A stretch of 64,000 nt of DNA from Costus lasius (lineage: Eukaryota > Streptophyta > Magnoliopsida > Zingiberales > Costaceae): contig CM050450.1 in assembly GCA_027563935.2 (NCBI GenBank), positions 9,221,957-9,285,956 of the forward strand, read 5' to 3'. The first letter of the stretch is position 1; every line of letters begins with the position of its first letter. The position numbers and the translations under genes are program-made. Positions 1 to 10,345 of the stretch are shown piece by piece. The notes beneath the pieces were generated by a model. The model was not told where the DNA came from. It did no database searches and saw nothing but the letters and a program-made list of their open reading frames with translations.

Positions 1-1730
1 CGCCCGTGATCGTCGTTATACCTGAAGCTGAAACTGACAAATCACGACCGGGTCATGACCATATTCTCGCCCGAGATCGCAGACCTGCCTGTTACGAAAT
101 CACGATTTTCACTCAAATCTCATTGACCTAACCCTAAGGGAAGATCAAGGGCACCTAGGACCTTTCTCCCCCGTTGACAAAGGGAGTGTGGAGTAGCTTT
201 TAGGGGAGATTTTGGTTACGAAATCATCATTTCGTGAGGGATGGGCGGCTGAAACGTTGCAGGATATGGAGGCTGGCAGCGAAGACTTCTTTTGCTGGAA
301 AACTGCAGCAGCTAAGGCAGCTTTTACAGGGCATGGGGAAGGGACAACAACCCACTAATGAGAGGAGATAAAAGAGAGAAGAGGTAAATCGAAGAGGGAG
401 GATTCGCACGGGGAAGAACTAGAGGAGAAGCGGCAAAGTTTGAGGGGAGAAAAGAGCCACGCACTTGCTTTCCTTGAAGATCTTTTCCTGCGTGAGCATC
501 TCAGAGACAAGCTGTAAAGGATTTTAGATCCATACTTAATTTGCTACCTTATTGTATAAACCATTGCAAGATATTTCATGATCTTACCTTTTTATTGCAA
601 CTCCTGCGCAAATTTGTTGTTACGTGTAATGTTCATGCTTGGAAATATTATTTATGTTGTTACCATGAATATGATAGGCTAAACCCTTAAATCAGGGTGT
701 GGATGTAGCCTCTTGATAACTTATTAGCTCTATAGTTTAGCTCTAAATGCCATTATCCAGCTCGATCTTATGTGCACCCCTTGCCTACGCAATTCGAAGG
801 AATGTGTTTGAGCCTTCTAGCCTTGGTTGAGGTTTGTAAATCGGAGAATCACGAGGAGACTCGCTGATTGTCCATACTCCATTGAGAGGTAGTTAGGATC
901 TTAGATGCGTAGGGGAGACCACAAGTCCGACCTCGCGTCTGAAGCATTTGATCGGAGGTTTATCAAATCTGTTTAAGCTCTTTACCTACGTTGCCCGAAA
1001 GGGAGCATTTGAACCTTTTAATTCCTCGTGTGGGGTTTGTAAATCAGGGGCTAGGGAGAATCTACTTGATGAACTACACTCTCCTTGTGTTAGTTTCTGG
1101 GTCATAGATGCATCTAGCAAACTTCTTACGCGCCAATACATTGGATTGTTTAGGATGCTATGCCTGTGCAGCCCGAGAGGGCGCGCTTGAGCCGGAAGTT
1201 ACGCGGGGGGAGGTTTGTAAGCCAGGAATTCTTGGGGAGGACCCCTTCTGCCATCCTGTACCCACCGTGGAAGTACTAGGAGTTTAGGCGTGTTGGGGAG
1301 AAGCGTTTCCAACCAAGCGCCAGAACCTAACAGGTTTGACCTATAGCCGTGATTATGGAAACAAACCAGCTATTTGAGGGAGCAGGTACCTAAGTGACAA
1401 CGAAGTCGAGTCCCTTGAACTAGACAGGATAATGGCGTTAGAGTTTGGACTATTCAGCTGTAAGAAGTCAAGGCGGTGAACCCACATCCTGATGTTTCAT
1501 ACTATTGAGATTCTCTCGTGCAATTCCTCCAATTACATTTCCGTGCATTTAATTAGTTAACATTCAAACTTCATCAATTTCGCATCATCTAGCTAGCAAA
1601 TTCAAGATCTATCGGTACTTGTCCATTAGTCCCTGTGGGATCGATATTTTATTACTTCGATAGTCCTGTGCACTTGCGGGAAATGCCTACTATATCTGTG
1701 GGCGCTATCACCAGGCAGCCTGACATCTAC
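1..1730 (+). repeat. LTR-like retroelement remnant (Tat/Athila-type character)
   Basis: No coding region is visible. Near 1649-1690 lies a tract with 'CCCTGTGGGATCGA', 'TTACTTCGATA' and 'GTGCACTTGCGG'. Tracts of this type are common at the 3' end of LTRs of non-chromovirus gypsy elements (Tat/Ogre/Athila) in plants. Between about 790 and 1260 a degenerate unit recurs: a '(c)gcccgaaagggagcatttgaacc'-like segment followed by 'ggtttgtaaatcagg'. This gives three imperfect copies near 790-850, 990-1050 and 1160-1225. The left edge of the window truncates the element, so neither a TG start nor a target duplication can be checked. The family assignment rests on the 3' tract only. Confidence 0.45.
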
Positions 1731-1734
1731 TCAA

Positions 1735-2727
1735 ATTTTTGGCGATTTTGAGCCCTAGAGATGTCCAAATTGGAAAAATAAGACTTTTTGGAAAGCTAAT
1801 TCGAAGGAGAACACAAGGAGTATGAAAGCCCCAATTTTATGGCCGAATCAGAGAGGAATCGAGGGACGAAGTGGCTAGTGCGAGTTGACTGGCGACAAGG
1901 GCTTTCGGAGTGGATTTTGGGGTGATTTCGCAATGGATCTTCACCAAACTTTGAGGAAACGTTTGCATCATCTTCTCCTACCTCTCCTTTATCTTTGTTT
2001 CTAGATTTCTTTGTAGATTTGAGAGATTTGTGCGGATTTGTGTGGCTTTTCTAGTTTAAACCTTTATTTAGGGCTTGGATGAAGCCCTTTGACTTGATCT
2101 ATTGTATGAACTAAACTGTCTTGATGTTTTGAGTATTATCTAAGCATATTTTATTTAGTTGTGCTTATTTCATAATATTACCTTGATCAAGTAATGTTGT
2201 GCGTTAGCCGACGCGATTCATACCGAGAGGAGGATCGTGGCAGTGGAACCCATAGGTAAAACTTGTGAATCCATGACATGAGAGTGCTTGGTTTTCACTC
2301 GAGGGCAACATAATTTTTCATAGAACTCATTGAGTTTATTTGGAATGATCCATCGCGAGAGTAGGAGACCGTTCCGGATAAGCACCAGGGTGTACCACTG
2401 AGAGGGGGCATCCTGTAACTTAGGAAAGATTCCTTATGTAAAATGATAAACTCATGCATCAACGAAATTCCAGTTCAAATAGATCAGTCAATATGGTGTA
2501 TTCCGTAGTCCTGATATCTCTCAATTAGATACCCTTCATATTTTTATTGTTGCTTTTCCTATTTTATTTATAGTTGAGTTAGTTTACTTTATTCCCAAAA
2601 CGCTAAAAATTGGATTACTTAGTTTCTAAATATCAGAATAGTTAGTACTTTACCTAGCTCCCTGTGGGATCGACAATCTTTTATATTACTTCGATAACAC
2701 CGTGTGCTTGCGGTGCGCATCATCAAC
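1735..2727 (+). repeat. Second LTR-like remnant of the same general type
   Basis: It ends near 2661-2715 with the same signature as the preceding segment: 'CTCCCTGTGGGATCGAC', then 'TTACTTCGATAACACCGTG' and a CTTGCGG box. The interior differs in sequence from the first copy, so the two are related LTRs and not a direct repeat of one element. No gag or pol lies between them. They are probably two nested or neighbouring LTR fragments whose internal regions are gone. Confidence 0.42.
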
Positions 2728-2938
2728 CAAAAGTATAAATTGTTGCAAAGGCTTTCAAATATTGGAAGAAGCAATAGATAATGTGTCTGCTATGGTTGAG
2801 AATGTCATTTTGAATGAGAAAGAAAGTGAATGTGATTTTGTTGAAAACTTAGCCAATAATCAGATAGCACTGAGTAATGTGACAACTAGGCTTCCTCCAA
2901 GCAAGAAAGGACCCAAGAAGAAAAAAAAAAGTGCTTGA
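2728..2938 (+). pseudogene. C-terminal tail of a FAR1/FRS-type MULE transposase
   Basis: The open frame from about 2730 to 2938 ends in a basic tail with 'PPSKKGPKKKKK'. This closely resembles the C-terminus of the FAR1-type transposase at 45.3-47.8 kb, which has 'PPVSKKGPKEKRKK'. Before it comes an acidic, Asn/Glu-rich segment, as in FAR1-related proteins. The DNA-binding, DDE and SWIM domains are absent, and the frame runs directly out of the LTR remnant upstream. It is therefore a fragment and not a gene. The assignment is by similarity within the window and is moderately secure. Confidence 0.5.
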
Positions 2939-4030
2939 AAGGAGACAAAAAAAAAACAAACAAATTTAAATGAATGCCATCAAGTTCAAGTCTTGCTATA
3001 TTTGAACCTCAAAACTATACTGATGTGGTTCAGTCACAGGTAGTGTTTTTCATTGTTTAACATTTTATATTCTTATTGTATGTCATGGTTACATGAATCA
3101 CATATGTTGAATCCACAAATGAATGCATCATTCATGAATTTTTCAATGCCGGTATCATCCCTAAATCAAGGCACTCAGTGCAATCTATCTATAAATAAAC
3201 ATATGTTGTTTCTATGTATACATGTCACATCTAAGTTGTACTCTCAGCTTTTTGTGGCATCAGGATGAATTCTCAGCTACAACATTTAGAAGATTAAACT
3301 TTGGAGGGCCACGTAAAGTTCAGTTGAGATGCATGTTATGCTGGATTTTGAGATGCATGATGTGTTGGATTTTGAGATGCAATCTTGTAAATTGGCATTT
3401 ATGTGTTATATTTTGAGATGTTGTATTTTGATATTGTAAATTCACTATAAAACAGTAACAATTTAAGTGGTTTTATAAAAAAAATGATGTTTTGATATTA
3501 TGTTGGTTGCTCTTTCATGGATGATGCACTAGTATTGTAATCTTCAATTTGTGTGATGAAGTCTTTGGTCATATTTGAGTTTCTCCCATGAACTTGTTTG
3601 TGGCCTTTGTTCACTTGTTGCATTGATTTCCAATGCATTGATCTTGAGTGAACTGTGAAGAAAAGACAAATCAGGGAACGAGAATAAAAAGAGCTAAGCG
3701 ACGCTTGCATACTTAGGAGAAAGCAAAGCTAAAAAAATGCTTTAAGATTTGGAGTGGTGGCGAAGAGACAGAGGTGGTTGATCAAAGATGCTGGCAAAGC
3801 ACAAGCCCTAATGGAGAAACGACAATGGCGAGCTCTTCATGGGCTCTTTGCAGCAGCAGGCTCTTGGCGGTGAGGAAACAACAACTTCCTCACTACGGTA
3901 GCAAGAGCGAGGAGGAGGTGAGGAACCAGTAGCTTCTTGCTGCGGAAGCAAGGGACCAACACAAAGTTAGAGCGAGAGAGGAAAGTGGTGAATTAGAGAG
4001 AGTTAAAACGCTAAAACAAAATGTGCCGTA
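2939..4030. other. Noncoding stretch, probably MULE-derived 3' region
   Basis: No convincing gene. A short imperfect tandem repeat of a 'ggattttgagatgcatg' unit (period near 28-30 bases, about four copies) covers 3318-3436. From about 3700 to 4010 the DNA becomes purine-rich with repeated 'agcaagagcgaggaggaggtgaggaacc'-like runs. This could be the 5' leader or terminal region of the element that left the FAR1 tail upstream. No terminal inverted repeat pair was found. Confidence 0.35.
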
Positions 4031-4035
4031 AGATT

Positions 4036-4216
4036 CGTGTTTCTAATTGAATAAGGTGATATCTCAATGCATCAAATAATGAGATCCTATTAGACTAAAA
4101 AAATTTGAATATTATAAGCTCTTATAAAAATCCCTAAATATCATATATTGTACTTGATATAATGTTTTTGTCATGAGTTGTATAAATTAGGCATCACAAT
4201 GCACTTAAAATAAATT
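4036..4216. repeat. Interspersed repeat family X, copy 1
   Basis: An AT-rich segment containing 'aaggtgatatctcaatgcat', 'cttataaaaatccctaaat' and 'ttaggcatcacaa'. The same order of motifs recurs at about 8107-8312 and, shortened, at 17888-17977. No coding potential or clear termini. Probably an old MITE or other degenerate dispersed repeat. Confidence 0.55.
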
Positions 4217-5012
4217 AATATAACAAATCATAAATTTAACTTGCATTGAGTAAAATTGTGCATCCCCGATACTGCTTGAGGCTTTATTTTTTGACTTGTT
4301 CAATTCATTTATTATAAATCTATATATACCTTCTGCCCAATTATATTTATTTATTTCATTAATATCATCTATATAACTAACTATACTAGTAGATATACTA
4401 TAATTTTTTCTACAAAAAAGAAATGTTCAAAATACGTACAAAACTACTAATTTCTTAACCCTAGCATGATCAAAGTTTTCAAAACTAAAAACATGTTTTA
4501 ATTTTTTTTCTAGCATTAAATGTTTTATACATGAACCTTGGAATTCTTTATTGGAAAAAAACAAATTGGCCTAAACCATTTTCTAAATTTATAAGCTCAC
4601 CTTGGACTTTCAATCCAATGATAAGTGTTATATCATTTAAAGAGAAATTTAATAAATTTTGGCTAATAAAAAAATTATTAGTTTGTTTATCTCAATTTTT
4701 AATTAAATACCCTAAATTAATTGCATCTTGATTTCAGGACAATTCCAAAAATAGACAAATGGTGCGTTGACCAAAAAGTTTTCTTCTATTCTACCTTTCT
4801 ATTTGAAAAAACTATTCATTCTATTTAAACTACACCTGCTAGGTATAACCTTACTTAATCTTTTTTTATTTTCATTACTCATTTTTAAATATTAATCATC
4901 TGTAAAACATAATAACCAAAACTAATTTAATTTTTTGAACAAATAAAACATATTAGATATTTAGTCTTCAACACATCTATGTACTAAAAATATGTATTAT
5001 CAACGTAAACTT
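4217..5012. other. AT-rich intergenic DNA
   Basis: Long A/T-rich stretch with no open frame of recognisable family, no clear inverted repeats and no RNA gene. Nothing more can be supported. Confidence 0.5.
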
Positions 5013-5014
5013 AC

Positions 5015-5420
5015 CAAATCCCTCCCGGCTGAAAATGATTGAAGGGCTGGAAGAAACTCCTCTGCAGGGCCGCTGCACGAGCGTCGCCTGCAGCGTCTGC
5101 CGGCTGGACAGAAATGTGGAGACTCCAAGATGCACAGGCCACCGAGGAATGTAGAGACGCATAGGCTAGAGAAGAGCGTCAAGATGCACTGGCCGCCGAG
5201 ATGCCACTAACCGGAAGCGAGGGTCAAGGCCTGAGCTCGACGAATGCCAGTCGGAGACGATCATGAAGGGGCGAGCGCCGACAGCTAATAAGTCAAGTGC
5301 AATTGAAAGCAGAGTTCATGGAAGAAATCGTGAAGGGAATGGAAGCTTTTGAGAAATCAAAGAGAAGATAGAAGAGAGCCGTTGCAGTAATGGCAAGGTT
5401 ATAAACTTAGAGTGTTGATG
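5015..5420 (-). other. GC-rich exon-like fragment with splice donor
   Basis: Read on the minus strand, this segment starts downstream of a 'TTTATAAC' box (near 5397-5404), is far more GC-rich than the DNA around it, and stops at 5015 in a canonical donor, G|GTAAGTTT (5014 downward). AT-rich intron-like DNA follows. Short open frames exist (for example 5000-5182) but match no family I recognise. It resembles a 5' exon of an unidentified gene, captured or left behind. Seen: the composition step and the donor. Inferred: that it was ever an exon. Confidence 0.3.
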
Positions 5421-5559
5421 ATCCGATGGCTGATTCACTGGATTGGCTGAAGCGTTGCAGCTCTTTTCGTTTACCACGTATGGCTAAATCAAGATTCCCA
5501 TTAAAATAATAGAACAGTTGATCGCATTTTTTGCTTAAGTGGACTTACGTAGCGGAGGA

Positions 5560-6034
5560 GTTTTTTCCCGGCCAGGCGTGATCGAATGTGAGCCTTTCCA
5601 TCCTCACCCAATCTAATCATGCAGGCCAAGAGGCTACTTGATAAGCCGGACTTCGCAGACCCATCAATTAAAATTCAGCTCCATTTGGTCAACGCACATC
5701 GTTACTTCCTTCCAGCTTCCTAGCCGATTTTGACCTGAAACGCGCTAGTCAACAGGTAGACTCGGGATATTTTGTTGCATCCCAATCGTGGAAGCATCCG
5801 CGAACAAATTTAGTTTTATTGTAATCGGCTACTTGGCAATATCTTTAGCAGATCACGCCTGCAGCTTCCACTAGCAAGCACAATAAGCACGCAGAGAGAA
5901 TTAAGGCTATGTTCAATAGGACGAAATTCACGGTGGAAAGGAAGGAAAATGCAATGAATCTAAATGGAAAGCCATTCTCAATTTCCCTAATCCAACAGAG
6001 ATCGATCGCGCGAGAGATGAATCCCAACAATACT
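5560..6034 (+). promoter_or_regulatory. LOR1 promoter and 5' leader with W-box-like sites
   Basis: Colinear with the upstream regions of LOR4 (24.0-24.45 kb) and LOR5 (52.35-51.9 kb). Shared W-box cores (TTGAC[CT]) lie at 5687-5692 (minus strand), 5730-5735 (plus) and 5747-5752 (minus). The TATA position of the paralogues (CTTATAAGTAG in LOR4, TTATAAATAG in LOR5) reads 'tctttagcag' here (about 5838-5849), so the TATA box looks lost. About 80 bases at 5906-5990 replace the leader sequence seen in LOR4 and add an upstream in-frame ATG at 5909. Confidence 0.55.
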
Positions 6035-7186
6035 ATGGCCGCGTTAGCGGTGCCGGCGCTGGGGTTGATCAGGCTGGTGGTGGTGGTGGGGAGTCAGTTC
6101 TGCGTGCCATACGCCGTCCCTCTCACCATCACCAAGAAGATGCTCAGCCTGTCGAACAGCGACTTCGCCGTCACCGACGCCAACAGCAACGTGGTGCTCA
6201 AGGTGCAAGGCGTCGTCCTCAGCTTCCATGACCGCTGTGTCCTCGTCGACGCTGCCGGCGCTCCCCTCCTCACCATGCAGCAGAAGATGCTCAGCATGCA
6301 TGCGCGGTGGCAGGTGTTCCGGGGCGATAGCACGGACGGTAAGGATCTGCTCTTCACCGTGAAGAAATCGAGTGTGTTCCAGTTGAAGATGGGGCTGGAC
6401 GTTATCATGGCCAGCAACCCCAACGAGGAGGCCTGCGATTTCAAGATCAAGGGGAGCTACTTCGAGCGATCCTGCACAATCTACCTCGGCAATTCCGGTT
6501 CCATCATCGCCCAAGTGAGAGCAATTACATGATATTTATAATTTAATTATTATCACTCAATTTTCACTTGGTCGTCATAGCAATTATATCTAACAATTAT
6601 GGACCCATTTGGCCTAGCTTTTGAAGCTGCTTATGGTGTTGTGGCCAGCAGAAATTAAGAAGCTGAGGTGTTTGGCCCTTCAGCTTCTCTGTTCCAACCC
6701 ACAAATAGCTGCTTCTTTGAGAAGTAAGGGTGAAGCTGCTTCTCTGCCCCCCCCCACCTACTTATGCTCAATAACCCTTATATGTAATAATAATTTTTAA
6801 TAGTATAATTTTTAATATTTTTAATAAATATTTTAATTATAGTTGATAATAAATTTAATCATATAATTTTTATCTTAGTAATTTTTTTAATAAAAACTTA
6901 TTTATTATAAAGAGAATAACCTAGCCATAAGCTGTGCATCCAAACACCCTCAAACTTCTTCAGCTAGCACTTCTTCAACCAGCAACAGCTAGAAGCAGAA
7001 GCTAGGCCAAACGGAGCCTATATCCAATTGCGATCGCAGATGAGTCGTCAATACACAGTGAAGAACGTGATGCTGGGGAAGGATACATTCGGCGTGACGG
7101 TGTCCCCGAACGTGGATTACGCCTTCGTTGCGGCGCTCATTGTCGTGCTAGACGAGATCAACAAGAGCAGAACCGCAGAGGCTTGA
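6035..7186 (+). CDS. LURP-one-related (LOR) protein, LOR1, class A, intact
   Basis: Two exons, 6035-6514 and 7040-7186, encode about 208 residues. The donor is CAA|GTGAGA and the acceptor GCAG|ATG, both in phase 0. The protein is a full-length LOR/tubby-C-like fold (DUF567): N-terminal 'VVVVGSQFCVPYAVPLTI', then 'SNSDFAVTDANSNVVLKV', 'MHARWQVFRGDST', 'LLFTVKKSS' and 'NPNEEACDFKIKGSYFERS', and in exon 2 'FGVTVSPNVDYAFVAAL'. LOR proteins are small 12-stranded barrels around a hydrophobic helix. Arabidopsis LURP1 is pathogen-induced and needed for basal defence, but the biochemical role is unknown. The start at 6035 matches the MAA start of LOR3-LOR5. In-frame ATGs at 6017 and 5909 could extend the N-terminus by 6 or 42 residues. 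The intron carries a MITE. No stop or frameshift was seen. Confidence 0.88.
6601..7018. mobile_element. MITE in the LOR1 intron (TIR element, 3-bp TSD)
   Basis: The element is bounded by imperfect TIRs: GGACCCATTTGGCCTAGCTT at the left and the complement of AAGCTAGGCCAAACGGAGCC-like sequence at the right. TAT flanks both sides (6598-6600 and 7019-7021). The LOR4 intron at about 25011-25030 keeps the uninterrupted site 'acaattatatcaaattg'. The interior is AT-rich with no transposase. A 3-bp duplication and G-rich ends suggest a Tourist/PIF-Harbinger relative, although TAT is not the usual TAA/TTA target. Confidence 0.75.
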
Positions 7187-7300
7187 TTAATCCTTTCTTA
7201 GTTTAACAGCTAGCGTGTAATGTTTTTATATTGTGTGCTTTTAAATTAATTTACTCTGTTCCAAATTAATATGTTCAATATTTTTTCGATAGCTTCCCTG

Positions 7301-7814
7301 TAAGGGTGGCAATTCGTGTTTTACATATCATAACGTATCGTATCATACTTGACACGTGATACGATTATGCTTGATATGAACATGACCCATTTATGTATAC
7401 GGGTCAATATGCAAAACACAGACACGATCCACTTATATCATAGGTGACACGACACGACACGACTGACACGTTTAATTAATAGTTCGTGTCACATGACATG
7501 ATACAACATGATTTATAATATAATTTATTAGATGACACAACACGACACGATTGACACAACACGACATGAATAACCTGTGTAACTCATTATATTTACATTA
7601 ATACCATATCAATGAAGACTATAACCATTACCATACTATTCAAAAATATAAATGTGTTATACGGGTTGACCCGCCAATACGACACGAAATTTAACGGGTC
7701 ATTAACGTGTCGACACGTTTGCAACACGAAGCACGATTAGCTTAATCTAAATCCGCGAAATCTCGTATCGTGTCGTGTTATGTTGGCAGGTCATGTCAAT
7801 TTTTACCACCTCTA
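7301..7814. mobile_element. hAT-type MITE downstream of LOR1
   Basis: 514 bases. The left end TAAGGGTGGCAATT pairs with a right end reading TTTTTACCACCTCTA. The flanks are 8-mers CTTCCCTG (7293-7300) and CTTCCGTA (7815-7822), 6/8 identical, and the downstream DNA resumes homology with the LOR4 3' flank. The interior is packed with 'cacgacacgac' and 'acgggtca'-type repeats that are typical subterminal motifs of hAT MITEs. No coding capacity. Confidence 0.7.
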
Positions 7815-7822
7815 CTTCCGTA

Positions 7823-8106
7823 TCAGGGGTGTTCATGGTTCACTCGATATCATGATTTAAATCGAACCTATCAGTTCAGCAAATTTTCTAATCGAACAAA
7901 AAAATTAATTAAATCGAACCTATCGGTTCAGCAAATTTTCTAATCGAACAAAAAAATTAATTAACTAATTAAAATTAATCACCCCTTTCTGATTAATTTT
8001 ATATATTATATAATTCTTTTACACGTCATTTGAAGCCTTGCTAAAATTAACTTTTCCAACTAAGAGATTATTATTATTATTATAGAGCATAAGACACAAA
8101 ATACTA
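7823..8106. other. LOR1 3' flank
   Basis: Contains 'gtgttcatggttcactcgatatcatg', colinear with the LOR4 3' flank at about 25306-25335. Within it a segment of about 45 bases ('aaatcgaacctatc...gttcagcaaattttctaatcg') is duplicated in tandem near 7860-7950. No gene. Confidence 0.45.
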
Positions 8107-8312
8107 ATTGAATGAGGTGATATCTCAATGCATCAAATCATGACATCCTATTACCTAAAGTAGAAAGCATAAGGACTTATAAAAATATATTTAAAAAATT
8201 TGAATATTATAGACTCTTATAAAAATCCCTAAATATCAAATATTATACTTGATATAATGTATTTGTCATAAGTTGTATAAATTAGGCATCACAAAGCAAT
8301 TAAAATAAAATT
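8107..8312. repeat. Interspersed repeat family X, copy 2
   Basis: The longest of three copies: 'gaggtgatatctcaatgcat' near the start, 'cttataaaaatccctaaat' in the middle, 'aaattaggcatcacaaagc' at the end. Compared with copy 1 it contains extra bases around 8155-8200, so one of the two has an indel. Confidence 0.55.
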
Positions 8313-8750
8313 TGATATGGATGTTATCTACAGATGAGCATTTAAAATCAACCAACTAAACATATTCTAACTAGAAAGGATCAAATTCACTTGAATAGTA
8401 TATTTATATATGTCCTAAAGACCAACTATTAGATCATAGTTTTTTATTTTATCATATTAACTAGTACTGTATTATAATGTAATTGCATCTTTGTATATAT
8501 TTTCAATGGAGCCGATCTTTCAATAAATTTTATGAAATCTGAATTTGATTATTGGATTTAAGGACGATAATGGATTGGGATGGGGCGGTAGTGTCAAACT
8601 CGTCTCCGACTCTAATCTTATTGGGTTTTAAAAACTCCACTCCATACCTAATCATAATAAAGATTGGGTGACAAGCGGTAAGCAATGTAATAAAGGAGGG
8701 GAGGGAGAGCAGGGGAGGGAGAGCAGCGCAATTCACAAGTGAGGAGGAGG
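8313..8750. other. Intergenic DNA, no gene seen
   Basis: AT-rich at first. From about 8690 it turns into G/A-rich 'ggggagggagagc' tracts that serve as the target of the next small element. No open frame of recognisable family. Confidence 0.45.
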
Positions 8751-8880
8751 AAAAAAACTCTTAAGCGCCCCAGGGCGCTGAGCGAGGCGCTTTCTAAGCT
8801 GTTGATATGCCTTGGGATTTGTGCGTACACGAATCCTAAGGCTAAAGCGGGTAGCGTGGTACCCATTTAAGAGTTTTTTT
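8751..8880. mobile_element. 130-bp palindromic-ended mini-element
   Basis: Perfect 14-base terminal inverted repeats: AAAAAAACTCTTAA at 8751-8764 and its complement at 8867-8880. The flanks both read GAGGAGGAG (8741-8749 and 8882-8890, after one extra C), compatible with a 9-bp target duplication of Mutator type. The flanking DNA is itself a GAG-rich simple repeat, so the duplication is suggestive and not proven. The interior is relatively GC-rich. No coding capacity. Confidence 0.55.
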
Positions 8881-9652
8881 CGAGGAGGAGAGGGAGCAAT
8901 TAGAGATAATTTTGAAGGGTACTTTAATCATTTTTATAAACGGTTGCGTTTGGGTTCAAGTTTGAGGGAGGTATCTAAAATTTTTATATTTGACTCTGAC
9001 TTATAACAATTAAGTTTTACTCGAACCCAATTAGAGATTCGGTCAACTTGAGTTTTCCTTATTAAAATTTGACCAAGTCGGTAGATATTTCTGTCATCAT
9101 TAGTATTAGGAAGGCAGAAAGGTTGCATTTGGTAAAAAAAAAAAAGTAATTGAGAAAGTACTTCTAGGATAAAAGCTGAAGCACTATTTTGTTGCTTGTT
9201 AGAAAAAAACAGCACCTTAATATAAATCAAAATATTATATGTGAAGTCCAAGTGATAAATATATTCTAGATTATTATGATTATAAATAAATTTTATCATA
9301 ATAAATTATTTGATACAATTAAATTTATATTTCATACAAATATATAAATATAGTGACTAACTTTTTTTAATCAAACTAAGTGTAATCTAATTATGAATTA
9401 AACATATAATATTTATAAATTTTTTATTTTTATTTTAAAAACAACTAATTTTATAAAATTAATATATATTCATATTAGCTAGTATATTACATTTTAATGT
9501 ATATATAATATCATATAAATAAATTTATTAAAAAATATTAATATTTATTATATTAAAATAGCGGTAACTGTGGGAATGGATTGAAACGCACAACAAAAAC
9601 TGGCACAAAAGCGATGCCCAATTATTGTTGCTGAAGGCAGCCGTAGCTAATG
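8881..9652. other. AT-rich DNA homologous to the LOR3 far upstream region
   Basis: The segment near 9299-9360 ('aaattatttgatacaattaaatttatattt') and the one at 9575-9650 ('aacaaaaactggcacaaaagcgatgccca') recur in the same order at 34540-34615 and 35240-35300, upstream of LOR3. This region is therefore part of the LOR2/LOR3 duplication unit. No gene. Confidence 0.5.
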
Positions 9653-10193
9653 TAAGGGTGTGCACAGTAAGTTTTTATCCTGAACCGAACCAAACGGTTT
9701 AGAGAATTTGAAAACCGTTTCCGAACCATTGACCCGGTTAACCGATTTTTTGGTTCGGTTAACCGAAAACCGACGGTTAACCGTATTATTTATTTTTTAA
9801 AAAATTATTTAAAATTATATAATAATTTAAGATAAAAAATATAAATATTCTCGGTTAACCGTTAGTTTACGACGGTTAACCATTGGTTTTGGCGGTTAAG
9901 CATTGGTTTTCGGCGGTTAACTGTTGGTATCGACAGTTAACCGGTTCGATTTTTATATAAAGCATTTATTTATATATATACATAAATATTATATATATAA
10001 ATATTATATATACAGTTTGGTTCGGTTAACCGCGGTTCGGCGAAGTCCCGAACCATTCCTGAACCGTGAACCGTTATATCTGGGAAAAAATTGACCGATC
10101 AAAGAACCGTCGTTTCGGTTAACCGTCAGATCGGTTCGGTTCAACCGGTTAACCGCGGTTCAACGGTTCGGCCAATTTTTTTGCACACCCCTA
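9653..10193. mobile_element. hAT-type MITE rich in GGTTAACC motifs
   Basis: 541 bases between TAAGGGTGTGCAC and TTGCACACCCCTA. The flanks are 8-mers AGCTAATG (9645-9652) and AGTTAATG (10194-10201), 7/8 identical. The interior contains many copies of the palindrome GGTTAACC and of GGTTCGG, a subterminal arrangement expected of transposase-binding repeats. No open frame. Confidence 0.75.
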
Positions 10194-10259
10194 AGTTAAT
10201 GTCAACTTGGTCAAAGACCAATAATCAACTTGAAAATCACCCGTACTGACCCTGCAGCA

Positions 10260-10300
10260 TAATCTATTCTCTGTACCTTCTTTATTTTTATAAAATCGTC

Positions 10301-10345
<45 letters not shown>

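Noticed and set aside
6044..6514. Minus-strand frames of 118-156 codons opposite LOR1 (and similar ones opposite LOR4 and LOR5)
   Set aside because: They are antisense shadows of GC-rich LOR exons. The plus-strand product is a known fold with proper splice sites.
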